A stretch of 64,000 nucleotides of DNA from Afipia massiliensis (lineage in GTDB: Bacteria; Pseudomonadota; Alphaproteobacteria; Rhizobiales; Xanthobacteraceae), in contig NZ_LBIA02000001.1 in assembly GCF_001006325.2 (NCBI RefSeq), positions 3,287,501-3,351,500 on the forward strand, written 5' to 3'. The notes beneath the pieces were generated by a model. It was not told the DNA's origin, searched no databases, and was given only the letters and a program-made list of their open reading frames with translations. This document shows, piece by piece, positions 24,399 to 33,803 of this stretch. A program made the position numbers and the translations under genes. Position 1 is the first letter of the stretch. Each line of letters begins with the position of its first letter.

Positions 24399-25079
24399 TT
24401 ATTTCGACATCGCCCGGTAGGCGTCGGAATCGAACTGCCGCCGCCACATCACGATCACGATGGCCAATGTGGTTGCGATCAGCACCCAGGGGCTGATGAA
24501 CCAGCCGAGATAACCCAGCGCGAACAGGAAGGCCCGCTGGCCGCGATTGAAGTGCCGGCCTGCGGACTGGAACAATTTTGTGGTGCGCATGACATGCGAC
24601 TGCGCTTCGGGTGTGTCGCGCTTGTCCGAGAACGGCATCGCCCCGAGCAGGATGGCGACGTAGTTGAACAGGCGATAGGACCAGGAGAACTTGAAGAACG
24701 CATAGACGAAGATCACGGTGAGCCCGACGCATTTGATTTCCCACAAGGCAGGGGAACTTCGGATGCCGAACGGCAGGGTGGCGAGCACCGACATGGCTTC
24801 CTCGGTCGATCGCAGCAGCGTCAACCCGCCGCCGATGGCCAGCAGGGTCGTGGACGCAAAGAATGCCGTGCCGTTCTGGAGCGACGTCATGATCTGCATG
24901 TCGACCATCCGCGTTTCGCGGTCGAGGATTCGTCGCACCCAGACCTCGCGGTAGATGCTCATGCGGGCGTTGAGGCTGTTGCGGCCATGCCCTGTGCGCT
25001 CAAGCGTGATCGCGTAGACCATCCACGACAGAACGAAGAATGCGATCGCCACGATGTCGGCAGTTGCGAACAGGTTCAC
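24399..25079 (-). CDS. DUF599-family integral membrane protein
   Basis: 226 residues from a GTG with GGAAGG nine bases upstream. The frame is open for 36 more codons, but that part is not protein-like. Four membrane helices are predicted, with the family string RMVDMQIMTSLQNGTAFFASTTL and the cytoplasmic FKFSWSYRLFNYVAILLGAMP. DUF599 proteins have no known activity. Confidence 0.83.
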   Translation of the reverse strand: MNLFATADIVAIAFFVLSWMVYAITLERTGHGRNSLNARMSIYREVWVRRILDRETRMVDMQIMTSLQNGTAFFASTTLLAIGGGLTLLRSTEEAMSVLATLPFGIRSSPALWEIKCVGLTVIFVYAFFKFSWSYRLFNYVAILLGAMPFSDKRDTPEAQSHVMRTTKLFQSAGRHFNRGQRAFLFALGYLGWFISPWVLIATTLAIVIVMWRRQFDSDAYRAMSK

Positions 25080-25228
25080 GACTCGATGCCTTCCGAATGA
25101 TGGCCGCCACGATAGAACAGGAAGCCGACCGGTGCGAAGCGGTTTTGGCGCTCCCGAGGGGCCGGTTGCCTGTCGCGCGCCGGTCATGGCAAGGTCCGCG
25201 CCGCAGGAGATTCAACAAAGGCTTTGCA

Positions 25229-25885
25229 ATGGCTTTGACGCTCGTTATCGGGAACAAGAACTATTCCTCGTGGTCGATGCGGCCGTGGCTGGCGCTGAAA
25301 GCGACCGGAATTGCCTTCGATGAGGTTGTCATTCCGCTCTACACCGGCGATGCCGACAGGCAGCGCATTCTGGATGTGACCCGGTCGGGCAAGGTGCCGG
25401 CGCTGGTCGATGGCAACGTCACGGTCTGGGATTCGCTTGCGATCATCGAGTATGCGGCCGAGCGATTTCCGGACGCGCGTTTGTGGCCGCAGGACGTCGT
25501 CGCTCGCGCGCACGCGCGCTCGGTCTCAGCGGAAATGCATTCGAGCTTCATGGCGCTGCGCAACGAATGCGGCATGAACATTCATCGCCCGATCGGCCCG
25601 AAAAAGCTTTCGGACGATGCCAGGGCGAACATTGCGCGCATCCAGCAAATCTGGACCGAATGCAGGGCGCAATACGGCGGGCAGGGGCCGTATCTGTTCG
25701 GCGCGTTCAGCGGCGCGGATGCGATGTTCGCGCCGGTCATCCATCGCTTCCGGACCTACGCTATCGATGTGACCCCGCCGGTTCGTGCGTACATGGACAC
25801 GATGCTGGCGAATGCTGCTTTTCAGGAATGGACCAGCGGTGCGTTGGCGGAAACACTGGTCATCGAGAAATTCGAGATCGACTGA
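25229..25885 (+). CDS. Glutathione S-transferase
   Basis: 218 residues from MALTLVIGNKNYSSW. The thioredoxin-fold N domain has the catalytic Ser/Tyr region NYSSWSMRPWLAL, the cis-Pro GKVPALVDG and the glutathione-binding WDSLAIIEYAAERF. The helical C domain follows with FSGADAMFAPVIHRFRTY. It is a cytosolic detoxification enzyme; the substrate is unknown. The ORF continues 63 codons upstream without family similarity, so the internal ATG is chosen. It lies 15 bases before the yidB-like gene and is probably co-transcribed with it. Confidence 0.9.
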   Translation: MALTLVIGNKNYSSWSMRPWLALKATGIAFDEVVIPLYTGDADRQRILDVTRSGKVPALVDGNVTVWDSLAIIEYAAERFPDARLWPQDVVARAHARSVSAEMHSSFMALRNECGMNIHRPIGPKKLSDDARANIARIQQIWTECRAQYGGQGPYLFGAFSGADAMFAPVIHRFRTYAIDVTPPVRAYMDTMLANAAFQEWTSGALAETLVIEKFEID

Positions 25886-25900
25886 GCCGAGGACTGTTCG

Positions 25901-26266
25901 ATGGGCATTCTGGATATGCTGACCAGCGTGATGGCCGCGAGGGCGGCGAAGGACCTGGACCCGGCTGTCATTCCGGCCGTGCTGAGCGAAGTGCTCGGCA
26001 ATGGGCGCGAGGGCGGGCTGTCCGCCGTCGTCGCGAAACTGCAACAGGGCGGATTCGGCGATCAGGTGGAATCCTGGATCGGCACCGGCGGCAATCTGCC
26101 GATCAGCGCACAGCAAATTCAGGACGTGTTGGGGAACGATATCGTCAGGCAGTTGGCGACGCGCTTCGGCATTCCGGTGGATCAGCTTTCGACGGTTCTG
26201 GCTCAGGTTTTACCGGGGGCCGTCGATCAGGCGAGTCCGAACGGTACGCTGCCGCACACGATATGA
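25901..26266 (+). CDS. YidB-family (DUF937) protein
   Basis: 121 residues, Gly/Gln-rich helical protein. The YidB signature is GGLSAVVAKLQQGGFGDQVESWIGTGGNLPISAQQIQDVLG, with a second helical part DIVRQLATRFGIPVDQLSTVLAQVLPGAVD (quoted here as segments). The family is widespread and of unknown function. It follows the GST gene directly. Confidence 0.85.
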   Translation: MGILDMLTSVMAARAAKDLDPAVIPAVLSEVLGNGREGGLSAVVAKLQQGGFGDQVESWIGTGGNLPISAQQIQDVLGNDIVRQLATRFGIPVDQLSTVLAQVLPGAVDQASPNGTLPHTI

Positions 26267-26548
26267 GGTTGCCGGGCTAACGCACTGAACTTGCCGGGAA
26301 ATCGTTCGGAAGTGCGGGGAAGGCGGAATTGCGGCGTTGCACCCGGCTGGACCCTACCTTGAGGTCTGCGCAAGGCCTCAAAAACAGCTTTAAGATGTTG
26401 GAATATAATAGCTATTTTGCCATCACCCGTGTGCCGGTTTATCTGGCCAAATGAAGGTCCGGCATGCTATACCTCTGCCGGGCGTCAAACTGGCTTTGCC
26501 GGTATACCGGCAGGCCGCCAAAATGCGCGTATCGCGTGATGGAGCAGG
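26267..26548. other. Gap of about 280 bases
   Basis: No convincing gene. A weak hairpin (TTGAGGTC / GGCCTCAA) lies near 26359-26380, followed by AAAAA, and an isolated TATAAT lies at 26404-26409 without a matching -35 box. Confidence 0.4.
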
Positions 26549-26743
26549 GTGTTGAAGCACAAATACATCGTTGGAGAGACTGTCTATTTCACGGCAAGCA
26601 ACGTGGCTCGGCCAGCCGCGAGCGGGACCTACGAAGTGATCCGCCTGCTGCCGACGGACGGTGACGACTGTCAGTACCGCATCAAGAATTCGACCGAAGC
26701 CTTCGAGCGCGTGGCGAAGGAAAGCCAACTCGCAGTCGCCTAA
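26549..26743 (+). CDS. Small conserved protein of unknown function (64 aa)
   Basis: 64 residues starting at GTG 26549 or TTG 26552, with GGAGCAGG upstream. The text KHKYIVGETVYFTAS ... GTYEVIRLLPTDGDDCQYRI ... EAFERVAKESQL looks like a small beta-barrel (SH3-like) domain. I recall similar short proteins annotated as hypothetical in the Bradyrhizobium group. The function is unknown. Confidence 0.68.
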   Translation: MLKHKYIVGETVYFTASNVARPAASGTYEVIRLLPTDGDDCQYRIKNSTEAFERVAKESQLAVA

Positions 26744-26811
26744 CACATTTCCGCGACGGAATTTTGCCGCGGTTGCGGCGCTTGGTCTGTTCGTTGTGAA
26801 GGGGACCTCGC

Positions 26812-27771
26812 ATGGACCGCGTCTGGGCATCATCGATCGATAATTTTTGGCAATCGGCGAACCTGCCGATGTGGCTCACCATCGCCGCAGCGGGGTTCTT
26901 TGCGATCGTCCTCCTGATTACGCTGTTTCGCGCCGAGCGATCGGTCGCGAACGGCGCGCTGACTGTTATCACACTGCTGGCTATCGGCATTGCAGTGACC
27001 GCGATGATGCGCGCGGCTGGAAGCAGCGATGCCTCCGTCAAGCCTGCCGGACAATCGAATGCGTCGCTTCCGGCGCTGGCGTGTCTTGACGGGCTTGCCG
27101 GCGAGAGCGTCGAAGCAGCCTGTGAGAAGGTGTTGTTCGCATCGGCCGATTCGGTCGCCGCAGGGGTTTCCTACACCGCAGCGCAGGTCACACGGCTTGC
27201 CGCCTTCGGCAATGCCGCCGCGGCCAACAAGGCGATGACGCCGGAACTCAATGCGCTGCGACGGACCATCGAGCGTGATCGTTACGGGCTGGTTGCCCAG
27301 GTGCTCAAGACGCGCGAGGGCTGCACGCTGACGGCATCTTGCCCGTTCTTCCAGTCGCTCACCAATTCGGGACAGATTTCGTCCAACATGAGCGAAAATC
27401 TCTACGACGGGTTTGTTACCCGCTACGCCGCGTCGTGGAATGCTCCGCCAACCGTTGCCGGTGCTGCTCCCATCGCGGCGCTGGGCACTGTGCCGCCGCC
27501 GGGGAAGCCTGTGTCGGGTGATTTCCCGAGCGCGGCGTCGATACCTCCGATCAACATCATGACGCCTGAGCCGTCTGCTCAGGGCTCCCAGGCGGAACGA
27601 CGTCCACCGGAACCCGGTGCCTCGCCGCCGCCGCGTAGCGCGCCTGCTGCGGTGATCAACCCACAGCCGGCACCGACTGCGGCGAAGAAGCCCGCGCCAC
27701 AGCCGCAGCAGAAATCGCGTGCACAAGCTCCCGTGCAGCTTGCGCCTCCCGCTGCGACCGATGATAACTGA
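26812..27771 (+). CDS. Membrane-anchored protein with Pro-rich C terminus, unknown
   Basis: 319 residues. Two N-terminal helices (PMWLTIAAAGFFAIVLLITLF; GALTVITLLAIGIAVTAMM) are followed by a helical domain of about 150 residues with four cysteines (LACLDGL, AACEKV, EGCTLTASCPFF) and then a Pro/Ala-rich tail. It is not recognised. The cysteine spacing suggests disulfides, and hence a periplasmic domain. Codon use is like its neighbours. Confidence 0.7.
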   Translation: MDRVWASSIDNFWQSANLPMWLTIAAAGFFAIVLLITLFRAERSVANGALTVITLLAIGIAVTAMMRAAGSSDASVKPAGQSNASLPALACLDGLAGESVEAACEKVLFASADSVAAGVSYTAAQVTRLAAFGNAAAANKAMTPELNALRRTIERDRYGLVAQVLKTREGCTLTASCPFFQSLTNSGQISSNMSENLYDGFVTRYAASWNAPPTVAGAAPIAALGTVPPPGKPVSGDFPSAASIPPINIMTPEPSAQGSQAERRPPEPGASPPPRSAPAAVINPQPAPTAAKKPAPQPQQKSRAQAPVQLAPPAATDDN

Positions 27772-27827
27772 TCGCTCTTCCTCCATTTGAAGCGTGATGC
27801 TGAGGCATCGCGCTGGCGACCCCGAAT

Positions 27828-28265
27828 ATGCCGCTTCATCTCGTCAAGCTCAGTGTCGGTGCCACGTCCATCAAGGATCTCAGGGGCTGGATCGCTGAAC
27901 GTGTGAAGCAGGCCAAGGCGAAGGGCCAGCCGCCGCGCCATATCCATGTGACGCGGATGTCACCCAAGCGCGTTGACGAACTTCTCGACGGCGGATCGAT
28001 CTATTGGGTCATCAAGGGCGAGATCGCCGCGCGCGAGAAAATCCTCGGCATTGAACCGTTTCGCGACAAGGACGGCATCGGGCGATGCCGCCTTGTGATG
28101 GAGCCCAAGCTGATTGCCGTGTCGCCGCGGCCGATGCGGCCGTTTCAGGGCTGGCGCTATCTCGATCCAAAGAGCGCACCGCCCGATCTCGGCAAGGCCG
28201 CTGCAAGCGTGGCCGCGATGCCTGAGCCGCTGCGCCGCGAACTGCGCGAGCTTGGGCTGCTGTAA
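27828..28265 (+). CDS. DUF1489-family protein
   Basis: 145 residues. The pattern PLHLVKLSVGATSIKDLRGW, PPRHIHVTRMSPKRVDELL, GSIYWVIKGEIAAREKILGI and the closing RPFQGWRYL fits DUF1489, an alphaproteobacterial family of unknown function. The stop is one base from the stop of the convergent panC gene, so there is no room for a terminator between them. Confidence 0.85.
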   Translation: MPLHLVKLSVGATSIKDLRGWIAERVKQAKAKGQPPRHIHVTRMSPKRVDELLDGGSIYWVIKGEIAAREKILGIEPFRDKDGIGRCRLVMEPKLIAVSPRPMRPFQGWRYLDPKSAPPDLGKAAASVAAMPEPLRRELRELGLL

Positions 28266-28266
28266 A

Positions 28267-29118
28267 TCATGCCTTGATGTTGTCGATCAGCCGCGTCGTT
28301 CCGATTTTCGCCGCCACCAGCAGCCGGACCGGCCCATCGTTCAACGATGAGATCGGCGCGAGCGTCTCGGCGTGCCGCGCCTCGAGATAATCGAGAGCAA
28401 ATCCGGCCTGGCGAATGATGTCCGCGCCATCGGACAGTGCGGCATTGATGTCGTCGCCCGCGCGCATCCGCTTCGCGGTCGCCTTGAGCGTTCGATGCAG
28501 CACGGGCGCCGTCCGGCGTTCCTCCGGCGAGAGATAGACGTTGCGTGACGACATCGCGAGGCCATCGCGCTCGCGGATGATCGCGCCGCCGATCACCTTG
28601 ACGCCGAGGTCGAGATCGCGCGCCATGCGCGTGACCACCTTGAGTTGCTGAAAGTCCTTCTCGCCGAAGAACGCCATGTCCGGGCGCACCTGCGTGAACA
28701 GCTTCGCGACAACGGTTGCCACGCCGCCGAAGAAGTGCGGACGGAATTGATCCTCAAGTCCGGCAAGCGCCGGGCCTTCGGGCGCAACGCGGGTCGCGAA
28801 CCCGTCCGGATACATCGTCTTCACATCCGGATTCCAGACCAGATCGACACCCTCTGCCGTGAGACGCGCGATGTCTTCCTTCCAGGTGCGGGGATACGAG
28901 CCGAGGTCTTCATGGGCCGCGAACTGCGTCGGGTTCACGAAAATCGATACGGCGACTTTGCGTGCCCGCTTTTTCGCGAGCCGGACCAGAGACACATGGC
29001 CGTCATGGAGCGCTCCCATGGTCGGCACGAGCGCGAGGGTGGCGTTGCGCTTGCAAAGGTCGGCGCGTGCGCGGTGAAGGGATGAAAGCGTGCGGGCGAT
29101 GATGGGTGTGCGGGTCAT
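28267..29118 (-). CDS. panC: Pantothenate synthetase
   Basis: Condenses pantoate and beta-alanine with ATP to make pantothenate, the coenzyme A precursor. From [11 protein letters not shown] the length is 283 residues, the usual size. The motifs are [14 protein letters not shown] (HIGH-type ATP site), [36 protein letters not shown] and [15 protein letters not shown] (KMSKS-type). The frame could extend 58 codons upstream, but family alignment sets the start here. It is divergent from mipZ. Confidence 0.95.
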   Translation of the reverse strand: MTRTPIIARTLSSLHRARADLCKRNATLALVPTMGALHDGHVSLVRLAKKRARKVAVSIFVNPTQFAAHEDLGSYPRTWKEDIARLTAEGVDLVWNPDVKTMYPDGFATRVAPEGPALAGLEDQFRPHFFGGVATVVAKLFTQVRPDMAFFGEKDFQQLKVVTRMARDLDLGVKVIGGAIIRERDGLAMSSRNVYLSPEERRTAPVLHRTLKATAKRMRAGDDINAALSDGADIIRQAGFALDYLEARHAETLAPISSLNDGPVRLLVAAKIGTTRLIDNIKA

Positions 29119-29303
29119 GCGTGCCGATGTTTGCAACGGGTGATCGTCAGTGGGCGCAGTCTTAACAAAGGCCGTGGTGCGCGCCAACGACCACGCGCGG
29201 CCGTCTGCATCACCGGTCGGCGGATTCATCATGAACGCGGAGCCCATCGGAATTTCACTTGATTCTTTCTGGGCTTGGCTGAAGATATCCACAGGGGATT
29301 TGC

Positions 29304-30224
29304 ATGCTATTGCAGACGAGTCAGGGGCAGTCCGGGTCGGCGCATGTCGTCGTGCTCGGCAACGAGAAGGGTGGGTCGGGCAAGTCCACCACTGCGCTTC
29401 ACGTTGCGGTCGCGCTGCTGAAGGCCGGGCAGCGCGTTGCCACCATCGACCTCGATTCCCGTCAGAAGAGCTTCACCCGCTACATCGAGAATCGCCGCGC
29501 CTGGGCCCAGCGCACCGGGCTCTCTCTTGAGGTGCCGCACCACTGCTGTGTTGCTCTGGGCTCCAGCATGCAGATCGACGACAACGAGATGTCGGAGTTC
29601 GAGCAGTTCTCGGCGGCGGTCAGCGCGGTGGAGCGGACCTACGACTTCATCGTGATCGATACGCCGGGCACCGACAGCTACCTGATGCGTCTGGCGCATT
29701 CGATGGCGGATACGCTGGTGACGCCGATAAACGACAGCTTTCTGGATTTCGACGTGCTTGGCTCGGTCGATCCGGCGACTTACTCCGTGATCGGCGAAAG
29801 CCACTACGCGACCATGGTGAAGGTGGCGCGCAAGCAGCGCCGCGATCTCGATGGCGCGACCACCGACTGGATCGTTGTGCGAAACCGCCTGTCGATGCTG
29901 GGCTCCCGCAACAAGCAGCTCATCGCGGAGGGGCTCGACCAGCTCTCGTTCCGGCTCGGTTTCCGGCCGGTCGATGGCTTCGCCGAGCGTGTGGTCTACC
30001 GCGAGTTCTTCCCGCGGGGCCTGACCGCCCTTGACGACCTGGACGAGGCCACGCTGGGTACCCGCCCGAACATGGCCCATGTGACCGCCCGCGAGGAGGT
30101 GACCAGCCTGCTGCGCCACCTGAAGCTCCCGATCGATGAGCGGGGCCGCCGCCGGGCTGCGACCCGGGCCGAATGGTTTGCCCAGGTCGACCGTCCACTG
30201 GAAAATCACGGGCTCACAGCCTAA
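29304..30224 (+). CDS. mipZ: Division-plane positioning ATPase MipZ
   Basis: ParA/MinD-type ATPase that forms a polar gradient and blocks FtsZ assembly away from midcell in alphaproteobacteria. 306 residues. The deviant Walker A is [16 protein letters not shown], and Walker B / switch is [20 protein letters not shown]. The MipZ-specific strings are [34 protein letters not shown] and [13 protein letters not shown]. The ATG has AGGGGA upstream. The C-terminal extension (about 40 residues after LTALDDLDE) is normal for Rhizobiales MipZ. Confidence 0.95.
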   Translation: MLLQTSQGQSGSAHVVVLGNEKGGSGKSTTALHVAVALLKAGQRVATIDLDSRQKSFTRYIENRRAWAQRTGLSLEVPHHCCVALGSSMQIDDNEMSEFEQFSAAVSAVERTYDFIVIDTPGTDSYLMRLAHSMADTLVTPINDSFLDFDVLGSVDPATYSVIGESHYATMVKVARKQRRDLDGATTDWIVVRNRLSMLGSRNKQLIAEGLDQLSFRLGFRPVDGFAERVVYREFFPRGLTALDDLDEATLGTRPNMAHVTAREEVTSLLRHLKLPIDERGRRRAATRAEWFAQVDRPLENHGLTA

Positions 30225-30558
30225 TTTAAGGGCTGTGCCAGCTTGGTTTTTCGGCGGGTTCCTGCGCCCGGTTCCATTCGATGAAGCACAAATTTTGCTG
30301 AAAAATCTGAACTTATTGCGAGTTTGGCGCTTGGTTCTTTACGCGCCATAGCCCAAACGGTGCGTTTTGGGTCCGATGGCATGTTTGATGCATTGCACAA
30401 AATAACTGGTCTATGTCAGACACATGTCGGGAAATTAAGCTTGGTTTGTCGCCAACCTGTCATCATCTAACTAGACAAGGACGAAGGATTCTAAAACACT
30501 GTGTTGTGACAGGGCGGTCTGGAGGGGTTTGGACCGGCCTGGCAATTTCGAGGGCGAG
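30225..30558. other. Gap of about 330 bases without a gene
   Basis: A short stem CACAGCC / GGCTGTG overlaps the mipZ stop (30215-30237), with a TTTTT about 10 bases later, and could be the mipZ terminator. The rest probably holds the promoter of the hydrolase gene. The region is more AT-rich than its surroundings. No RNA gene is recognised. Confidence 0.45.
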
Positions 30559-31437
30559 ATGAAGCGCGGAATTTTTATCCTGCTTGGTCTGTTTGCGATC
30601 GTTGTCGTCGCATACTTCACTGCGAGCAAATGGGCGATCCGTCACGAGACGCTGACGTTCTACGATTCAACGCGTGATCGTCCGATTGAAGTCGCGATCG
30701 CTGTGCGCCGCGACAAGGAGATGCAGGCCAACGCCGGCATGCTCACGCTGCCCGTGGCGATCGTCAATCACGGCAATACCGTAAAATTCACCGAGTACTC
30801 GTTCCTCGCCAACGTGCTCGCTGCTCGCGGATACTTTGTTTCGAGCATTCAGCACGATCTGGCGAGCGATGCGCCCTTGGTCACCAAGGTCGGCGAACTG
30901 TACGTCGGACGCCTGCCGGTCTATCAGCGCGGCGTGGCGAACATCGAGTTTGCCGTGAAGCAGGTCCAGAAGATCCAGCCTAACGCGGACTACGATCATT
31001 TGACCCTCGTTGGACACTCCAATGGCGGCGACATCTCAATGTACTACGCCAAGATGCATCCGGAGAACGTGAAGAAGATCGTCACGCTCGATAATCTTCG
31101 CGTGCCGTTCCTCACCGACGGCAAGTTCAAGATTCTTTCGTTCCGTTCGAAAGACCCTGTGTTCAAGGCCGATCCTGGCGTCGTGCCTGATGACGATACG
31201 TGCGAGCAGTCGGGTATTACCGTGGTCAACACGGGTTTCCAGCATACCGATATGAGCGATCGCGGGCCTGACAATGTGAAGACATCGATTCAGGGCGTCC
31301 TCGACAAGTTCCTGGAGACCGAGAGCAAGCTCGCGCCGGTCGACACCAAGAAGATCGTGGTGCCGAAGCCCGGCCCGTCGGCGTTGGCGCCGAAGCCCGA
31401 CTCGGTGGCGCAGTTCCGGTTCGCTCCTACTCCCTAG
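30559..31437 (+). CDS. Membrane-anchored alpha/beta hydrolase
   Basis: 292 residues from MKRGIFILLGLFAIVVV, a single N-terminal membrane anchor or signal helix. The start has GAGGGCGAG directly upstream; a TTG/ATG-type start ten codons earlier is less likely. The nucleophile elbow is GHSNGG (Ser), preceded by YDHLTLV. An Asp in RSKDPVFKADPG and a His in GFQHTDMSDRG are candidate triad members. It is a periplasmic esterase-type enzyme of unknown substrate. The C terminus is a Pro/Lys-rich tail. Confidence 0.8.
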   Translation: MKRGIFILLGLFAIVVVAYFTASKWAIRHETLTFYDSTRDRPIEVAIAVRRDKEMQANAGMLTLPVAIVNHGNTVKFTEYSFLANVLAARGYFVSSIQHDLASDAPLVTKVGELYVGRLPVYQRGVANIEFAVKQVQKIQPNADYDHLTLVGHSNGGDISMYYAKMHPENVKKIVTLDNLRVPFLTDGKFKILSFRSKDPVFKADPGVVPDDDTCEQSGITVVNTGFQHTDMSDRGPDNVKTSIQGVLDKFLETESKLAPVDTKKIVVPKPGPSALAPKPDSVAQFRFAPTP

Positions 31438-31591
31438 CTCTTGACCGCAGATGTTCACGCCGGACCTGTTTCCGGCTGTCGCACATTCGCGTGAGAGCTC
31501 TCCATAGCTGCCGACTTGTCTCAAACCGCCATAATTCACTGGTGGCATGACTTCTGCTTGTTTCAGCACCCAATCAAATGAGGTGACAGTC

Positions 31592-31774
31592 ATGGGCATC
31601 AGCGGTTTCCCCCAGTCTCCCGCGCTCGCGCCGTCAGCAGATGCGCGGCTACCGCCCGTCGTCAGTGACGACGAATGTCTGTCGCGTCTGGCGCGTGCCG
31701 TTGCCGAACATGACGATCGCCGGCTGCGCGAGGTGGCGCAACTTATCGGACGGCTCGCGGTGCCGATCGAGTAG
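31592..31774 (+). CDS. Small protein of unknown function (60 aa)
   Basis: 60 residues from ATG 31592, which has GAGGTGA six bases upstream. The C-terminal half (SDDECLSRLARAVAEHDDRRLREVAQLIGRLAVPIE) is an amphipathic helix, and the N-terminal part is Pro-rich. It is not recognised. It precedes the VWA-domain gene by 93 bases on the same strand. Confidence 0.5.
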   Translation: MGISGFPQSPALAPSADARLPPVVSDDECLSRLARAVAEHDDRRLREVAQLIGRLAVPIE

Positions 31775-31867
31775 GAACGAGCCTTCGTCGGCAGGTTTCC
31801 GCAGCCGATGAATTGACCAACTGTCCGTCGCGCTCCACATAAGACTCGCAACCAACCGCGAGATCAG

Positions 31868-32611
31868 ATGACGCGCGATCCGACCATTCCAAAAACCGGC
31901 GAGCAGCCTGTCGCAGGCCGCGCCCGCACTGTGCCGGACACGCAGACGTCCGCCGCGGACATCGCGGCGTTCGTCGCGAAAGCGCGTGCGATGACACCGG
32001 GCAAGGGAGGCTCGGGCCGGCTGGTCTTCGCCCTCGATGCCACGATGAGCCGCCAGCCGACCTGGGACATGGCGTGCCAGCTTCAGGCGGATATGTTCCG
32101 CGAGGCGGGCAGTATCGGCGGCCTCTCGGTTCGTCTCGTCTACTATCGCGGTCTGAATGAATGCCGCGCCAGCCAGTGGATTTCCGACACCGCGCACCTT
32201 GCCACGCTGATGGGCAAAATCGATTGCCGGGGCGGGCAGACGCAGCTTGGCCGCGTACTTTCCGATGCGCGGCGCGAGGCTGTCGCATCGGGCGTGCGTG
32301 CCATTGTGTTCGTTGGCGACGCGATGGAAGAGAACGTGGACGCGCTGTGCGTCACCGCGGGCGAACTCGGCCTGCTGAAGGTGCCGTGCTTCATGTTCCA
32401 GGAGGGCAATGATCCGGCGGCGGAGGCTGCGTTTCGCGAGATCGCGCGGCTGACGGGCGGCGCGTGGTGCCGCTTCGACATGGGTTCGGCGGCGCAGTTG
32501 CGCGAACTTCTCCGCGCGGCGGCAGCCTATGCGGCCGGCGGGCGCGATGCGCTGCTGCGGCTGGCGAAGAATACCTCCGGGGCGGCGGCGCTGCTCGGGC
32601 AGATGAAATAG
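31868..32611 (+). CDS. Von Willebrand factor A-domain protein
   Basis: 247 residues forming essentially one VWA domain. The MIDAS-type motif is LVFALDATMSRQPTW (Asp-x-Thr-x-Ser), then GGQTQLGRVLSDA and AIVFVGDAMEENVDAL for the later metal loop. No signal peptide is seen, so it is cytosolic. It is adjacent to a J-domain membrane protein (32777), an arrangement that suggests a chaperone or complex-assembly role. The partner is unknown. Confidence 0.8.
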   Translation: MTRDPTIPKTGEQPVAGRARTVPDTQTSAADIAAFVAKARAMTPGKGGSGRLVFALDATMSRQPTWDMACQLQADMFREAGSIGGLSVRLVYYRGLNECRASQWISDTAHLATLMGKIDCRGGQTQLGRVLSDARREAVASGVRAIVFVGDAMEENVDALCVTAGELGLLKVPCFMFQEGNDPAAEAAFREIARLTGGAWCRFDMGSAAQLRELLRAAAAYAAGGRDALLRLAKNTSGAAALLGQMK

Positions 32612-32776
32612 CGGAGGCGCGGCTGCTGCGCTCACGGGTCGGTCCGCTGGGCCAGCGGCAAAAATTCGCAGATGTGCGCGTTCCTCAAAGCACGCTAGAC
32701 ACATACATGAAGCATATGCCGGTCTCGCCGCACCTCGCGCGCGACGCCGTATTTGAACGCAAAGATTGATTGACCC

Positions 32777-33511
32777 ATGCCGACCCTGATCGCAGGCATC
32801 GTCGCCGTCGCGCTGCTCTACGTCGCCCTCAACATCATCAAGGGCGCCGATCCGAAATGGCTTGCGAAAGTCGTTCGCGGCGGCGGGGGCATTGTGACGC
32901 TGGCCGCGGCGCTGTTTATCGGCGCAAGGGGCGAGCTTGCGGTGGCGATCCCGCTCGGAATTTTCGGCGCCGGTCTGCTCGGCTGGTCGCCGTTCGGCGC
33001 CCAGCTCGGTTCGGCCTGGGGCAACTACGGCCCCGGCGCTTGGAAATCAAACGGGCAGAAGTCCAAGGTACGATCCCAGTTTATAGAGATGACGCTCGAC
33101 CACGACACCGGGGTGCTTGAGGGGCTTATTACCGCCGGCCCCGAAACGGGGCGCGTACTGGACGACTTCACGCTCGACGAGCTCATCGCTCTGGCGCGCG
33201 GGTTTGATGCCGAGAGCTGGGCTCTTCTGGAAAGCTATCTGGATCGCCGGTTTCCCGCCTGGCGTGAACACGCGCAGGGCGAGGGGGCAGGCCGGAGTGG
33301 AGGCGAGGATCGCCGTGCGGCGCCGAGCGGAAAAATGACGGCGGAGGAGGCCTATCAGATCCTTGGCCTGAAGCCGGGCGCGGGGCGCGATGAGATCAGC
33401 CGGGCGCACCGTGGGCTCATGAAGAAACTTCATCCCGACCAGGGGGGCTCGACGTACCTCGCTGCCCGTGTGAACGAGGCCAAGGACACTCTTCTTCGCA
33501 ATCATCGCTGA
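32777..33511 (+). CDS. Membrane-anchored J-domain protein
   Basis: 244 residues. The N-terminal hydrophobic helices are LIAGIVAVALLYVALNII and GGIVTLAAALFIGARG with a third stretch PLGIFGAGLLGW. The middle domain (FIEMTLDHDTGVLEGLITAG ... LDDFTLDELIALARG) is soluble. The C-terminal J domain, EEAYQILGLKPGAGRDEISRAHRGLMKKLHPDQGGS, contains the HPD tripeptide that stimulates DnaK. The topology resembles DjlA or Tim14-type membrane co-chaperones. Confidence 0.85.
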   Translation: MPTLIAGIVAVALLYVALNIIKGADPKWLAKVVRGGGGIVTLAAALFIGARGELAVAIPLGIFGAGLLGWSPFGAQLGSAWGNYGPGAWKSNGQKSKVRSQFIEMTLDHDTGVLEGLITAGPETGRVLDDFTLDELIALARGFDAESWALLESYLDRRFPAWREHAQGEGAGRSGGEDRRAAPSGKMTAEEAYQILGLKPGAGRDEISRAHRGLMKKLHPDQGGSTYLAARVNEAKDTLLRNHR

Positions 33512-33749
33512 CTCCAGCACGCAACATCACGCTACAAACTGCGAGCAGCCTTTCCGCCTCTGTGTTGAACGCCCCTGCGGATGCCCGCCGTTGTCCGGCG
33601 TGATCGATCCTGCAGTTAATGTTTTAGAGACCAAGTCTTGAAAAAGGGTTGCATGCGCGGGCCCGGCCTAAAAAAGTTACCTCGTGAGCTGCGGTGCGAT
33701 ACGCACGCAAGGTAGACGCGAACGTCACATCTACTCCACGCGCAAAGAA

Positions 33750-33776
33750 AAAGCCCGCGGCTGAACCGCGGGCTTT
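33750..33776 (-). terminator. Intrinsic terminator of the dacA-like gene
   Basis: AAAGCCCGCGG pairs perfectly with CCGCGGGCTTT around CTGAA. On the reverse strand the stem is followed by TTTTTCTTT. It lies 27 bases beyond the stop of the carboxypeptidase gene. Confidence 0.85.
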
Positions 33777-33803
33777 GTTTCATCCGGAATTAGGATCGGC
33801 CGA

